From Adiantum capillus-veneris (taxonomy: Eukaryota; Streptophyta; Polypodiopsida; Polypodiales; Pteridaceae), in the NCBI GenBank assembly GCA_014529385.2, contig JABFUD020000327.1, positions 1 through 59,230 of the forward strand: DNA of 59,230 nt, read 5' to 3'. The position numbers and the translations under genes are program-made. Below, piece by piece: positions 21,637-33,421 of this stretch (the stretch's first letter is position 1; every line of letters begins with the position of its first letter). The notes below the pieces were generated by a model that was given only the letters and a program-made list of their open reading frames with translations, searched no databases and was not told where the DNA came from.

Positions 21637-21726
<90 letters not shown>
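21549..21726. repeat. Compound microsatellite (AC)n(AG)n
   Basis: About 76 bases of AC repeats followed by about 100 bases of AG repeats with two GCG interruptions near 21626-21640. ORFs across it are low complexity and not genes. Confidence 0.99.
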
Positions 21727-21729
<3 letters not shown>

Positions 21730-22555
21730 GTATATAGTGGAAACTGTCTTTAAACAGGTGCATGTACATAGTCAGGTTAGAAGTTACTAATAGTTATTAT
21801 GGCCAATGAATGTAATAGTGCACAATCATGAAAATCTAATACGACACCTATAATTAGGACCTACTAATTTAGCTTTGGGGACACTGCCACTCCATTAGCT
21901 TGTCTTTAGTATTCTGTAGTCGTCAAGCTATTGATCTTATTGTAATTGAGCTCTGTTGTAATCCATAATTCAGTATCTTGTGTCCAACATCTGACTTTGC
22001 ACTTTCAATTCAGTGCATTATTTGATTTTCCCTATGTTCATTTGAAGTACAAATCCGTTGTCTATTTTATCTTATCTAACATTTGATTTTGACTCTTTAA
22101 TGTGGAAAATTGTTAGAGTGACCAATTCATTCTATTTTTGCAATCATGATGGTGAGCCTAAGATCGTGATAGAAACTTATCTCCAAATTGGAATTTGGAG
22201 CCAATTGAACATTTGCAATTCTGTCAAGATGATCAACAAGAGGGAGGACCATATCATCACGATGCTTAACGAATTGGAATAAAAGTTCTAATGATGCATC
22301 TCAATCCGAGAATGAGGAGATAGGTAGCCCTAGTAGGAGAGGCACTGAGGGGCTTGAGGAATCTTAGCATTCAACTCAATCCATGCAAAGGTATTCATAG
22401 GGGGATGATAGACGCTCTCCCAAAGCAAAGGTTTAGACTAATGCCAATGATGGTAGCGGGCAAATCAGAAAAGCAACGATACATTAAGTACCAAATAAGA
22501 GGAATAAACTTGACACTATACAATTGAAATGGATGATCAATATAATGAAAGATGG
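21727..22555. other. Unassigned stretch
   Basis: No convincing gene. A 74-codon ORF at 22058-22282 has no recognisable motif. Text such as TTGTAATTGAGCTCTGTTGTAATCC resembles LTR ends, and CATAGGGGGATGATAG near 22398 resembles a purine tract plus LTR start, but nothing confirms either. Confidence 0.5.
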
Positions 22556-23240
22556 TGTCATAAAATCTAATATCTAACCAACCCAAATAATTTTTTCATA
22601 TTAAACTAGTTATTTAATGTGGGAGAATAAACGGGAACAAGGGCTAGAATATAGACACGTGCTTATAGATGTGTCTTAACACAAGGCCAGGTTAAAGGGG
22701 TCCAAATGAGAGATGGTCTATTAAAGAGAAATGCTACCTAATGGAGCTTAAATACCTTAGGGTTAGCTTCATTCAAGACCCCCAAAAGTTAGTGTTGTTT
22801 AAAAGCCCTTTGACCTTAGGCAAGCTAGGGCACCTTGAGGTGAGAATCCTACCCAAGCATGAGGTGCTTGTCGTGCTTGATAACTAGGGTGCTTCAGGTG
22901 TTTGTGGGAACCTTGCCCAAGCTTGAGGTACTTCTCATGCTTAAATGACTAAGGTTCTTGAAATGTTCAATTCAAATATGATCTCTCAAGAGGCATAAAC
23001 AATTTTCATGCTTAAATTACTAAGGTGCTTGAAGTGTTCAATTCAAACATGATATCTTAAGAAGCATAAAAGACACATGTCAAGATTCCCCCCCATTGGG
23101 GCCTTTATGATGTGCTTGAATCCTATTGGATAGGCTTTTAAGGGGTCTAATGATAATTTAGATGCATAAAAATAACTAATTTAGTTCTTTCTTTCAAAGA
23201 GGAAAAAGAGAACACATGTCCAAATGATATAATTAAGTAA

Positions 23241-23317
<77 letters not shown>

Positions 23318-23337
23318 GTATACTCTCCCACACACAC

Positions 23338-23417
<80 letters not shown>

Positions 23418-24096
23418 CTTGTGTGAAGTGCAAAAAGCAAGAGCTCCATCTCCTTTTCCAAGCTTGAGAAGTTGAGAGCCTACACCAACACTCTTGGCTA
23501 TGGAATGCAAATTGAACCAAAAGCCATGCTTCAATGCTTAAGATTTCCATCTTCTTCATCTTCATTACTATGCTATTATGCTATGCTAAGCAAGAAGAGT
23601 GATGATAAGTGATGAACTATTTCTTTCTTCTATGAATGATTCTTCTTCCTCTTTACTACCCTCATTCCCCGCAAGCTCTCTCCACCTTTGAAGGTGTTTG
23701 AGGCTTTGGGACGGAGGCTTGTGATAGTTAATTCTTTTTGCAAAGTTCATGTTATGCTCGTGATGCATGAAGCTTTCCATCTTGATTGCATCACTTAGGT
23801 CACAAGGAACACAAAGATTGTATTGTACCAAGTCTTTCTTGATGGGAGAATCTATAATACAAACATCTATTGGAGGGGGGACCGGCTCCAAGTAAATCTG
23901 GTCCTCAACTATTGTCATGTTCTCTAATACTCTCTCTTGAAAAAGTATTGCTCATTCCAACTTAATTAAGTACTAGGTGTATGTTGCTATCATCAATTAA
24001 GTTCACCCTTTATGTTCTCAAAGTAATCTCACAAAAATGCTCACTCTAATTCTCTTAATTCTGCTTTCTCAAAGTTCATAGGCCATTTCCATTACT
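22556..24096 (+). mobile_element. LTR-A: 5' LTR of element A (about 1541 bp)
   Basis: Starts TGTCATAA and ends just before an initiator-Met-type primer site. It is homologous over its length to solo LTR-B at 40200-41791, whose ends are proven by a target duplication. The two share the TTTAATGTGGG block, the AAGCTTGAGA...CCTACA block and the GGAGGGGGGACCGGCTCCA block. A large GA/CA microsatellite sits inside. The final base is T where LTR-B has A. Confidence 0.85.
23244..23415. repeat. (GA)n and (CA)n expansions inside LTR-A
   Basis: About 35 GA units (23244-23314), a 14-base spacer, then about 43 CA units with one CG interruption (23329-23415). The homologous positions in LTR-B hold only about 4-5 GA (near 41040) and 6-7 CA (near 41080), so both tracts expanded in LTR-A. 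Confidence 0.95.
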
Positions 24097-24097
24097 T

Positions 24098-24114
24098 TGG
24101 TATTAGAGCATTTG
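24098..24114 (+). other. Primer binding site of element A
   Basis: TGGTATTAGAGCATTTG one to two bases after LTR-A. It matches the plant initiator-methionine tRNA primer site (TGGTATCAGAGC) with one change. This shows LTR-A is a 5' LTR in plus orientation. Confidence 0.85.
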
Positions 24115-24468
24115 GTTTCTCTTCTCTTGCTTAATAAGAGAGGTCCTTAAGTAGCCTATTAATGGTTCATTTGGTTAATTATATTAGGGTAAGTGGGACT
24201 AGGATCTATTATCGGGTTTGTTGAGCCCACTATGTGGGATATGGTGCACACCTTGGGAGCTTTGGTCTTAATAATGGGGTGTTTTTAGACTTGCCTATGG
24301 CTTTAGCATTATTGACCCATAAGAAGTCCAAAAGGAGCTAGCCCTCGGCAATTCTGCAATATTAGACCCACTCCACTACTCTCTATAATTAACGAATTCG
24401 AGCCGTGGGTGTAGATACTTAAGTGTTTATTTTCAAAGGCTAAGAGGAGTAGCAACTAAGGTTTTGAA

Positions 24469-25960
24469 TTGCCAAAGAATACACTAAGTAAACACATAAG
24501 TATAATTAGCATGGTTGACAATAACCAAGAGAGTAGAGTGAACATTGATAACTTTGATTTTGCACATGAAGGTGCTAATGATGATGCCCTCATATTTGTC
24601 AATTATATTGTTACTAGGTTGCAAAAAGCTATGGGAAACCTTGCTTTGCAAGACGAAGTTATTCAAAACCTTTGTGCTTATGGGATTTCCCTTCCTCTCC
24701 AAGAGGAGAGAGAGCTTAGGATGCCTCTTGATGAGACTCCCAAAAGAAGACTCCCTCCCATATGAGAAGAGGAATCCAAAGAACAAGAAAGTAATGAATT
24801 CCTAAGTTCCTTTGAAGGTGTGGCTCCATGAAGACGACGGTCTAGACAATTGCCAACTCCTCCCAAGAGAAACAGTCAACACACATTCCTTCTCCTCGTC
24901 ACTCCAAAAGGGAAGAGAGAAAACAAAGGAAGAAAAGGTCAAGAAAGAGTTCACCGTCTTTTGCTTCTTCACCTTTCGCCTCTTCCGACAAAAGCTATGG
25001 CTATTCTCCTAGAGAATACAAGTGGGGATGACATTGAAAATAATACCCTGCATGAAAAAGATCACAAAAGCTCAAGAAGTTCAAAGAAGGAGGAAAGATT
25101 ATCTCTTTTCTCACCTACGATGGCACCTTTGGTGCCAACGACAAAGTATTGGCCTTCATCCTGCAATTTGATGTGGCCTTTGGAGACAAGGGCTTCATAG
25201 AGTCCTCCAAGCTAAACCATATAGCTATGCACTTTTGAAAATTGGCTTGTCAATGGTGGGCTAGCCTTTGTGGCAACGATGAAGCCCCAAAGACATGGAA
25301 AACTCTACAAGTTTCCATCATAAAGCAATTCCTTGCAAGCATTGCAAAGGATAAAGTCCTTATCGAATGGTGCAGTTTGAAGCTTCTTTGCCATGAGTCT
25401 ATTCACAAATATGTGGACAAGTTTTGGGATTTAAACCTCAAGGTTACTGCCTTCCAAAAGATAGAATTTGTTGAGAAAAAGAAACAATTTTGCGCAAGAT
25501 TACCTGAAGAAATGGCCGAGTATGTCAACTCCCAATGTCCTGGTTTTATCACCGAAGTAATCCTCGATACCATGGTTGCTTCTCGCATCAATTTTCAACA
25601 AGGGTCTAGACAAAATGTCAAGCCTATGGAAAAAAAGACAAAAGTGATGCAAACGGGAAAACCAATGCTCAAAATTCTTCCCAAGGCAATTCAAATTACA
25701 AGAACAACAACAATCGGTCCAAGGAGAAGGGAGTTTACAAAGGTAAAAACAAACTCTCTCCTGCAGAGCTTGAACCTTTTTGCAAGGACCTTAAGTGTTT
25801 TAAGTTTGGGGATCGTTCTTCTGCGAAGTGAAATACCCATAGTGAGACTCCTAGAGCTTCCACCATCAAAGCTCCAAAAGAGGATGCTCATTGCAAAGGA
25901 TCACCTCTCTCCTATGCTTGGGAAACGGTAAGGTAACATGATGCCTTCATCTTGTTTGAC
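24469..25960 (+). pseudogene. gag: Element A Gag
   Basis: Gag in several frames. ORF 24469-24765 is an N-terminal region. Around 25090-25240 a frame reads LAFILQFDVAFGDKGF. ORF 25242-25931 (229 codons) carries the capsid core: WWASL, APKTWKTL, IIKQFL, YVDKFWDL, FCARLPEEM and VASRINFQ. A basic region follows, and in a shifted frame a degenerate Cys knuckle (FCKDLKCFKFGDRSSAK, about 25776-25830). Stops and frameshifts at about 24763, 25198, 25239 and 25930. The element is cut at about 25960 by the LTR end of M1, so no pol remains. Confidence 0.85.
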
Positions 25961-25969
25961 TGAGAATGA

Positions 25970-26600
25970 TGTTCTGATTCAGAGTTAGAGAGAATGAGTA
26001 CAAAGTATGTATGCCTGAAGTACACTGGACTACTATATTTAGGATTACAGATGAAAGATTACAGATAAAGATAATGTAGCTCAAGAACAGCTCGAGAACT
26101 AAGGATTATGAATCAAAAGCTAAGTAGAAGTACAACCGACAAATGCCAACCCAATTACAATGTAATGGGTCCTATTTATATGCCTTGGGAGTTACTGTGG
26201 TAACTGTCGTGGTAATTGTTGACTGATCCGCTGTTCGTCTCACAGGAGCCGGTTTCCACCCAATGAGACTGTCTCCGCCATCTACATCCTTCCTTCCTTT
26301 CTTGAATTTTTGCAAGATTCCAAAATTTCTCAGAAAAAATCCACCGTCTGATTCTTCTGGAATTTTGGTCGTTGAGTGCTTGACACCCCTATAGTTGTAG
26401 TTCCAAGGGCATCCAGCCAAAAGACACCAAGTCGGATTGGAAAAATCCACCGTCTGATTCTTCTTGTGCTGGGTTATTGAGTGCTTGACACCCTTGTAAT
26501 TGTAATTCCAAGGGTCTTCCAACCAAGTGACACCAACCCCTGAGTGGAAAAATCCAGCGTCTGCTGTGGAAACTGCTGGAAAAATCCACCGTCTGATTCA
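25970..26600 (-). mobile_element. M1 3' LTR with U3 tandem repeats
   Basis: The segment following the integrase remnant on the minus strand. It holds three copies of GAATCAGACGGTGGATTTTT at about 26330-26355, 26440-26465 and 26580-26605, within two tandem units of about 120 bp. A TATA box (minus, 26171-26182, ATATAAATAGGA) follows. The outer end is probably CA at about 25970. No target duplication found. Confidence 0.6.
26171..26182 (-). promoter_or_regulatory. TATA box of M1 LTR
   Basis: ATATAAATAGGA on the minus strand downstream of the U3 tandem repeats, about 200 bp from the LTR end. Confidence 0.55.
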
Positions 26601-27900
26601 AAGACCGGCGGAAAAATCCTTGACCGAATTCTCAGTTCATCTAACTGGGTAAGATCCTCCAGTTGCTTCTTAAGATTGTGATTGAAATCTAACCCATATT
26701 CTACAGCCATTCTGAGACTTGCAATAAAAAATTCCATAGGGAACAACAGCTTCAGTGCCATATACCATTCTAAATGGTGTTAATCCTGTAGTGACCTTAT
26801 AAGATGTCCTCTATGCCCATAAAGCAGTCTAAATCTTCAAATCCCACAGGTGGCTTTTTCTACACAATCTTAGTGAGAAGAGTCTTAATGGTCTTGTTAC
26901 TGCTTTCGGCCTGTCCATTGCATCTAGGATAATAAGGTGTGGATTTTTGATGCTTGACTGAAATCATATCCATAAGGATCTCCATAGTGTCATTGATGAA
27001 GTGTGTCCCTTGGTCCGACACAGTCTCCACAGGACAGCCATAGCGGCAGATAATGTTCTCAAATAAAAATTTTACAGTGGATTTGGCTGTGTTGTCAGGA
27101 AGAGCCTTCGCTTCTACCCACTTGGTTACATAGAAGGTAGCCATCACTATATACCTATTCTTCTTGGGAGTAACCTTCTTGAATGGTCCCATGAAATCCA
27201 GACCCCATTTCATAAAAACACCCAGTGGCTGAACTGGTGTTAAGGGAGTCATGTTTGCAGCTGTGGGCCTACCCATTCTTTGACATATGTCACAGGTTTT
27301 GCAAAAACTTCTGACATCGGATATCAAGGTTTGCCACCATAAACCAATCTGCAGAATCTTCTTGTAAGTAACATGAGTATAAAAGTGTCCACCAGATTCT
27401 CCATTATGTGCCTCTGAGATAACTTGCATTCTCCCCTCCATAGGCACACATCGGCAAAGAATCCCATCGACACCTAATCCGTAGAGTGAGTCCCCAATGA
27501 TGGTAAACTTTAGGCTTTTGATAACCAGAGCCTTCTTCTGGTTTTGCTTCCAGTCATCTGAGAAACCACCCTGAGAAAGAAACTGATATACTTCATATAT
27601 TTCAAGATCGACTGATTTTTTCGCTTCCAGCTGAAATAATTCAGCATCCACTGGTTCGTCTTTTAAAGACGCTTCAGAACAACCCTTCGTACTCCTAGAG
27701 AGGAAATCAGTGCCACAGTGGTTCTTGCCAGGTTTATGGAAAATGCGGAATTCAAATTCCATAAGGAAAATCATCCACTGTATTAGCCTGCCTTGAATAA
27801 TGACTTTATTAATCAAGAATAATAGGTCCTGATGATCCACATAGAAATGAAACAATTTGCCTAGCAAATAATGCCTGAATTTTGTAGCACTAAAAACCAT
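26600..27900 (-). CDS. pol: M1 RNase H C-terminus, zinc finger and integrase
   Basis: The longest intact ORF of the window (26860-27900, 346 codons). It begins in the RNase H core (KFRHYL, FYVDHQDLLFL), then KNHCGTDFLSR, an H2C2 finger (EAHNGESGGHF then CKTCDICQR, about 27275-27450), and the integrase core with Asp in GLDFMGPF, Asp in SDQGTHF and Glu in GQAESSNK, so the DDE triad is complete. A stop after TLLTKIV is followed by a shifted frame with the usual integrase end (VYGTEAVVPMEF) to about 26600. The ORF start is internal to pol and is not a true start. Confidence 0.9.
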
Positions 27901-29161
27901 CCCTAGAGCTTCTCGGTCAGTGGTTGTATAACCCTGTTCAGCCTGGCTGAATCTGCGACTGGAAAGGTAGACAGGATAGTCAGTCCTTCCATCTGGCTAG
28001 GCTAGTATCGCCCCCGTCGCCAGCGCGGAAGCATCCACATATACATGGAAGATAACATCCCAATTTGGTTTCCGAAGGACTGGTTTACTAATAATGACAC
28101 TTTTTAAGTTCTGAAAACTTTCCTCACACTCAGCAGTCCAATTGAAATTGCTGGTTTTCTTTGTGAGCTCATACAGTGGTAAAGCTTGGGAGGAAAATTT
28201 ATGCACAAATCTTTTGTAAAAGTTAATATATCCCAAGAAAGAACTTAACTCAGATGCATTCCTAGGCGCCTTGGCCTGCTGAACGCACTAGATCTTTTTG
28301 TTGGCCATTTCTATTCCATTGCGGGATACCACATGTCCCAGCAGCCATCCTTTCCAGAGTAGGAAAACAGATTTGAATGGATTTAGACAAATCCGCTTCT
28401 CTTGACAGCGCTTAAAAACCATTTCCAAGAATAGTAAATGTTGTTCCTCTTCTGAATATACAGGGAAGTTGTCCACGAATATGGCAAGGAACCGATGAAG
28501 AAACTCATTGAATATCTCCATTATGCACCGCTGAAAAGTGGTTGATGCATTGCATAGGCCAAATGGCATTACTAGATACATAAATGCTCCCCACTCTGTA
28601 ATGAAAGTGGTCTTCCCCCGATCCTCAGGAGAAATTTGTAACTGGTTGTAGCCACTATATCCATCCATAAAATTGTACATCTCATACCCTGCAATATCAT
28701 CAAGCAACATATCTGTGAAGGGCAATGTGAATGGATCCTTGATGGTTTGAGTGTTGAGTTTTCTATAATCTACACATACTCTCAACTTACCCTTCTTCTT
28801 GGGAACAACTACAATAGGAAGCAACCAATCACTACTGGCCACTTCAATGATGAACCGAGCTTTGAGAAGGTTGTTAATCTCTTCCTTGACCTTCTTAGCA
28901 TAATTGGGATTCATTCGGTATCGCTGCAATCTCATTGGCCTGGCATCCAGCTTTAATAGTATCCTGTGCTAGCAGACCTCTGGATCCACCCCTTTCAGAT
29001 CAGTGTGTTCCCAGGCAAAGACATATTTGTAATGCTAGAACATTCTGCGTGCTTTCTCCTTCATTGTAGGGTTCAGATGTTTGTTAACTTTGATCATTCT
29101 AGGATTGTCGCTAGAGCCTAGATTCCATTGCTCGATCTCTTGGTCATCTGGGAGTAACCAA
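27901..29161 (-). pseudogene. pol: M1 reverse transcriptase and RNase H start
   Basis: ORF 28288-28935 (215 codons) carries WLLPIVVVPKKKGKLRVCVDYRKLN, FMDGYSGYNQ, MPFGLCNASTTFQ and the catalytic site read as F-V-D-N (28469-28480) in place of x-x-D-D, so the second catalytic Asp is lost. ORF 27997-28236 continues with the RT-RNase H connection and YVDASALATG. Upstream (to 29161) the pre-RT motif with GVDPEVC is broken by TAG. Confidence 0.9.
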
Positions 29162-31560
29162 TGATAGCTGTTTTTTCGGCTCTTCGTAATTGTCACAGTG
29201 AGTTACCTCACCCTACCAAAATCACCCAAACACTGTGGCTATCCCTACCATTTCACTGTACATAGGCGTGCGTGAGCCACGGGACTTTTCCCATATCTTC
29301 TTAAAAAGCCCTCACTTAGCTAGTCATTGGGCTAGTTGAGCCAAAAAAATTAAAAAAATTAAAAAATATAAGTATATTATGGCCCATGCGTATGTAAATA
29401 TTTCTTTGTATATAGGGCCTAAATAAAAGATTTTTTCATAATTATTTTGGTATTTATTTAAATATTTCTACCTAGGTGTGTGTTATTTATGCTCTGTACA
29501 TTGCCTCACCATTACCACAATTTTTTCTTACCATTTTTCATACTCTTTATTCCATATAGAAATATTTTCATGTAAGCTTCTCTTATATTTGGTGTAACTC
29601 CACCCCAACAAAAATCCAAAAAAGCTAGTTTTATTTATGTGTATATTTTTTAACTATTGTGATTTTTCCCTTCCTACATCTATTTTGTTTTTTCTTTTTC
29701 TAAAACATTAGAACACCAAAAATATTTATCTTTTTATGGTAGCTTTATAATGAGAGAGATTTCTTTTGACCCCTTTATATTTTTTCCACTTATATTATTT
29801 ATATTTGACATGTACATATTTTTTAGACCCCTCAATATTTGATTTTCTTAGTTGTACTATTCACTTATATCATAATCTCAACAATATCTTCAATTATAGA
29901 CCTACCAAATAAGGTCAAGGGTAGGTGGCATGCATACATGCACTATGGAGGGCTCACTCTTGGAGGTATTCAAAAGAATCATCCAAAGAAGGACCCCACA
30001 AGGACCTTGTGCAGTGGAAAAAAACGATCGGTTTTGCTGAATTTTTAAAGTTCACTTGCTCTCCGAATTTGAAAAGGTGATACAAACAAAAGTTGTAGCT
30101 CGTGGGCTGAACTTTTGCCTCAAATTTTTTCATATTTTTTTGAGCTACGAACTGTGAGCTATGATTTTATTAGTGGTCCCCAGTTTTCCCATGCTATGCA
30201 GCCACACTCCCTCTTCCACTTTATCATTTTCCTCTTTCACACACACTTCTCCACTCATCATCCCCACCTCTCTCACCACTCCTCTCTGCACCCTACTCAC
30301 CTTCTCCTCAACCTTGAAGAATAAGAGAAACCATGGTGAACTCATACCTCCCACACACAATTCCATTCCAAAATTGACCACCTAGTCTCATTTTTCCTCC
30401 TCCAATTTACCCATATCTATCAAAAAAACCACAAAATTCAGCCTCTTCTCTTAAAAGACAGCATCATGGTGGTTGATTACTCAGCTTCAATTACCTTGTC
30501 TCTCAAGGAAGGTCAAGAGTGGAGAAAAAATGTACCGTCAAAGGTAGTGGACCGTCATTAAGCGTCAAAATCGGCCCTACTCAAGACACTTGGAGCATCA
30601 ACCTTGTAAGAAATCCACCTTTTACTACCTCTTAAGAGTTTTTCTTCCTTATTTGTATCCTACATGGATAATCCCATTGTAAATATCCAATTCCATTTGT
30701 AAATTAATACTAACTCTACTAACACTAACCCACTATGAAAAGTCCTATCACCTCCATTTCTCTCCTCTCTCTTTCCCCACCAACTTCTTGATAGTTCCAA
30801 GCAAAAGAAATTAGATAAATTGCTGAAAATCTAACCCAACCATGGTTAGAGAAGTAACCCTAGCCTTCAAAATTGCTATAAAAGGAGGGTGTAGCTAGCA
30901 CAAAAGGGGGAAGCCATAAGCAAGAGCACTATGCTATAGCTTGAGAAGCCAAGCTCAACCTCTCTAGAAGGAGCTCTTGAGTGGAAGCTCATTGTCTTAT
31001 GCATGTGCATGTGTTGTAATAGGGGATTAGCAAGGGAACTCTATGCCATTGTAAGAGAGAGAGTGATCATTCAATTGAGAGTAGGAAATCTATCATTTCT
31101 CCTGCTAGTGTAAGCCCAACATTTGTTGAATCAAGGAGGGTGGATTTGGACGAAGCTTGGATACTTTGTATCCCTTCCAACGTGAAGTAATGGATAACAA
31201 TGATGCGTAAGTGTCTTGGTGTTTTTTGTTAAGTTCTTGATAGCTTGTCTCTGGTGTTGTCTTCAATCTAGCCATAAATCCCACATACTGTAAAAGGGCG
31301 ACAGGGTGGAGAGGACTCCCCTGGCTTTAAGACAGTGATTGGGGTGGCTGTTTTTTGTGATGTGTTATGGTGAAATTTACGCAAGCTATGTTGAAGAAAT
31401 ACTAATCTCACTTTGATTTGTCATGACAGATTTGTAAGAAGGTATTAATGCAACAAGCACCCCCTCCCCCTTTCTCTCTTTTTCTTCAATATATAGTTGT
31501 GTTTGCTTGATCATTGCCGATACGTTTCAAAGCAGCCCGAGCACTATCTCTCTCCCTCTC

Positions 31561-31615
<55 letters not shown>

Positions 31616-31873
31616 TTTTAGTGTGTGAGAGTGTTCCATTGGTGTTAGGGTTAGTGTAAATTCCTTGCTTGTTTGTGGGTTGCTCTAACTATTCTCCTCT
31701 TTTGCGTCCTAGTTCGCTCTTAAACTAGGTGGTGCCCTTGTGTACTTGGGATTTGGCTGTGGGTTTGTTGTTTTGGTTTGTGTTGTGTTGTGCCCCAGCC
31801 CCATTGAGCAGCACGAGAGCCTTGAAGGGTGTCTAGAGGTTGCTCTTCTTGTTGCCCGCCCCGGACCGCCTCA
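29162..31873 (+). mobile_element. L3: 5' LTR (2712 bp), same family as the solo LTR at 7301
   Basis: Starts TGATAGC, ends GCCTCA, and is followed by a primer site, so it is a 5' LTR. Colinear with 7301-9952 with scattered substitutions and small indels. TATA box at 30877-30885. A CT tract at 31543-31612 is much longer than in the solo LTR. The left flank is truncated M1 sequence. The element's 3' end is missing, so no target duplication can be tested. Confidence 0.92.
30877..30885 (+). promoter_or_regulatory. TATA box of LTR L3
   Basis: TATAAAAGG at the position homologous to 9000-9008 in the solo LTR. Confidence 0.65.
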
Positions 31874-31876
31874 AAT

Positions 31877-31893
31877 TGGTGCCCCCACTGAGG
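31877..31893 (+). other. Primer binding site of element L3
   Basis: TGGTGCCCCCACTGAGG three bases after the LTR end. Starts with TGG, complementary to a tRNA CCA end. The same first 13 bases serve element T at 35183. I do not assign the tRNA. Confidence 0.75.
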
Positions 31894-31948
31894 AACGGCT
31901 TGTGTAATTTTGTGTGAAATCAACCTTTAGCATAGTCAAGTAGTTTGC

Positions 31949-32161
31949 ATGAATCACGAAAATTTGTATGATCCCTTCATTCCCATTGCAAGGCAAAAGG
32001 TACACATAATTGTTAGTACTAAGTTGCAATTTCAACGTGTGATTCGTAGAATTTTAGGTCCTCTTAGGTTGGCCGAGATAAACGCTTCAGTAAATCCTTT
32101 TATTTTGCCTCTCATTAGGTACGACCTTAGTTTGGACGTTTATATTTTTGTTTTGTTTTAA
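31949..32161 (+). CDS. L3 small ORF a (70 codons)
   Basis: First ORF after the L3 primer site. ATG at 31949, open to TAA at 32159-32161. Strand-rich, Ile/Val/Leu/Arg-rich chain ending in VYIFVLF. Over its last 60 residues it aligns with ORF b without gaps (shared NP, ILPLI-Y, DV, F-LF; roughly 40 percent identity by eye). No Gag or Pol motif is seen. Its 3' end contains a T-rich run and AAG, so it might also be an exon edge. Function unknown. Confidence 0.5.
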   Translation: MNHENLYDPFIPIARQKVHIIVSTKLQFQRVIRRILGPLRLAEINASVNPFILPLIRYDLSLDVYIFVLF

Positions 32162-32182
32162 GCATTAGGTCATGCATAGACC

Positions 32183-32401
32183 ATGGATAATGGCCCAGGA
32201 ATAGAGGTTTTCCCCTTCCATTTCACTCCACACATTAGAATAAACATTGCAATTAGTAGGAAAATCCATTTTCAACAACGTATGGTGTTCATGTTTGGTG
32301 CCCAAAGAGTAGGAGAAATTCTTGCATCACCAAACCCTGTCATTCTACCTCTCATCAACTACCACACTTCTTTTGATGTACATGTGTTCATTTTATTTTA
32401 A
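32183..32401 (+). CDS. L3 small ORF b (72 codons), paralogue of ORF a
   Basis: ATG in a strong context (ACCATGG) 21 bases after ORF a ends, open to TAA at 32399-32401. Aligns with ORF a from about residue 10 to the end (ILASPNPVILPLINY, DVHVFILF). The pair looks like a tandem duplication of a domain of about 65 residues. No recognised family. Retained open frames in two diverged copies hint at past selection, which would need a dN/dS test. Confidence 0.5.
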   Translation: MDNGPGIEVFPFHFTPHIRINIAISRKIHFQQRMVFMFGAQRVGEILASPNPVILPLINYHTSFDVHVFILF

Positions 32402-32427
32402 AATGAAGTGCAGCCCGGCAAAATAGT

Positions 32428-32814
32428 GTGTATGTTTGTTTTTTCTTTGTCCAAGTTGTTACAAGAAACAAAAAAACGATCATTTGTTCTAACTGGGAAT
32501 GTGTGTGTAGTGAAAGTTCAATCCTTAGAGATCTAGCTCTATTACCAATTGAGTTGCAGGAGCAAGTAGTAAGGCGTCTCCCTCATAACAAGAGGGTGGT
32601 GAAGTTAAGACGGAAGGTCCTACGCGTGGATTCCATTTTCCTCTTGTTGTTGGGCACTAAGGAAGACCGCGCATTCATCCAACTAGTGTGTGCCCTAAGA
32701 TTGGTAAATAGAGTGAAATTTGGCGTTTGGCGAGTGCATTTCACCATTGAGGAAGACTCTTTAGGAAACTTGCGGCCAGAGTTCATGCTTCATCACCAAT
32801 CAATTTGTACCTAG
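32428..32814 (+). pseudogene. L3 ORF c, F-box-like start, chimeric end
   Basis: The frame is open from 32407 to 32814 but contains no ATG until its last residues, so it is either an exon (a pyrimidine-rich run ends in AAG at about 32453) or a broken gene. It encodes LALLPIELQEQVVRRLP, loosely like an F-box start, then a Leu/Val/Arg-rich region. The final 9 residues are antisense of the M2 RNase H region, so the junction lies near 32785. The F-box resemblance is weak. Confidence 0.35.
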
Positions 32815-33421
32815 ATGCTCTACGCACAAAACCATACTTCTTAGACTTCTGAATGTCCTTCGGAATGATTCCTGTTAGCAAAAACTCCTCTTCTTGAGCC
32901 AAACTTTCCCGGCCATGATAAAGAGGTAAATTTATTCTCAACACAAATAGCTCCCCAATCATGCTTTGAGCTGCTTCATGTGCCTCTCCATTTGGAGCAC
33001 GTTCAATGTGTCTGATACTCCATGCTTCAAAATTTTTTAACAGGCCTTTAATTCTGAAACACATTTCCTTCAATGAGGTGTTCTTGCTCTTCCACACACC
33101 CAACACTTGCTTCACAACTAACAAGGCATCATCTTTTATGCTCAACATTCTAATCCCATGCTTCAAACAAATGTGTAATCTGGCTTCCAACTTAGCATAT
33201 TCAGCCTCATTGTTACTATGAGCATCCAATTTGAAACCTCTCTTGCATACTAGCTTCCCCTCTGGATCATAAAGTGCTATACCCCCTGAAGCCGCATCAT
33301 GGCTCTTTCTGTATGAGCCATCAAAGAACAACACATGTGCATTGCTGATCTGTGGCACTTCTTCAACTACCCTTCTCACCACCTCTTCCTTAACAAGAAG
33401 GGGATTCTCCTTGTAAGTCAA
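32783..33421 (-). pseudogene. M2 second (archaeal-type) RNase H domain
   Basis: Minus-strand ORF of 212 codons with an RNase HI-like domain: FFDGSYRKSHDAASGG (first Asp), NNEAEYAKLEA (Glu), KDDALLVVKQVLG (Asp) and HIERAPNGEAHEAA. Such an extra RNase H after the Gypsy one defines the plant Tat lineage. The tail (RRASRYKLIGDEA) is the usual lead-in to the integrase zinc finger, but the element is cut here, so integrase is missing. Confidence 0.88.

Larger units (their letters stand above)
25961..29161 (-). mobile_element. M1: Ty3/Gypsy element, 3' LTR plus pol, 5' part missing
   Basis: On the minus strand the order from right to left is pre-RT motif, RT, RNase H, integrase, tandem-repeat U3 and the rest of a 3' LTR. 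The right side is cut at 29161 by the intact TG end of LTR L3. The left LTR end lies at about 25961-25970, next to gag A. No gag or protease is left. Confidence 0.85.

Noticed and set aside
21428-21769. ORFs of 76-113 codons across the AC/AG tract
   Set aside because: Low-complexity translation of a dinucleotide repeat; no protein-like flanks.
22390-22440. Possible purine tract plus TGATAG LTR start near 22398
   Set aside because: The tract is short and the following sequence does not match any LTR in the window.
23147-23565. ORFs of 76-110 codons in LTR-A
   Set aside because: Cys-Val and Leu-Ser runs from the GA/CA tracts in a noncoding LTR.
32520-32600. F-box gene call for L3 ORF c
   Set aside because: Only a short LPxELxxxVxxRLP-like stretch; no start codon and a chimeric end, so noted only as a weak resemblance.
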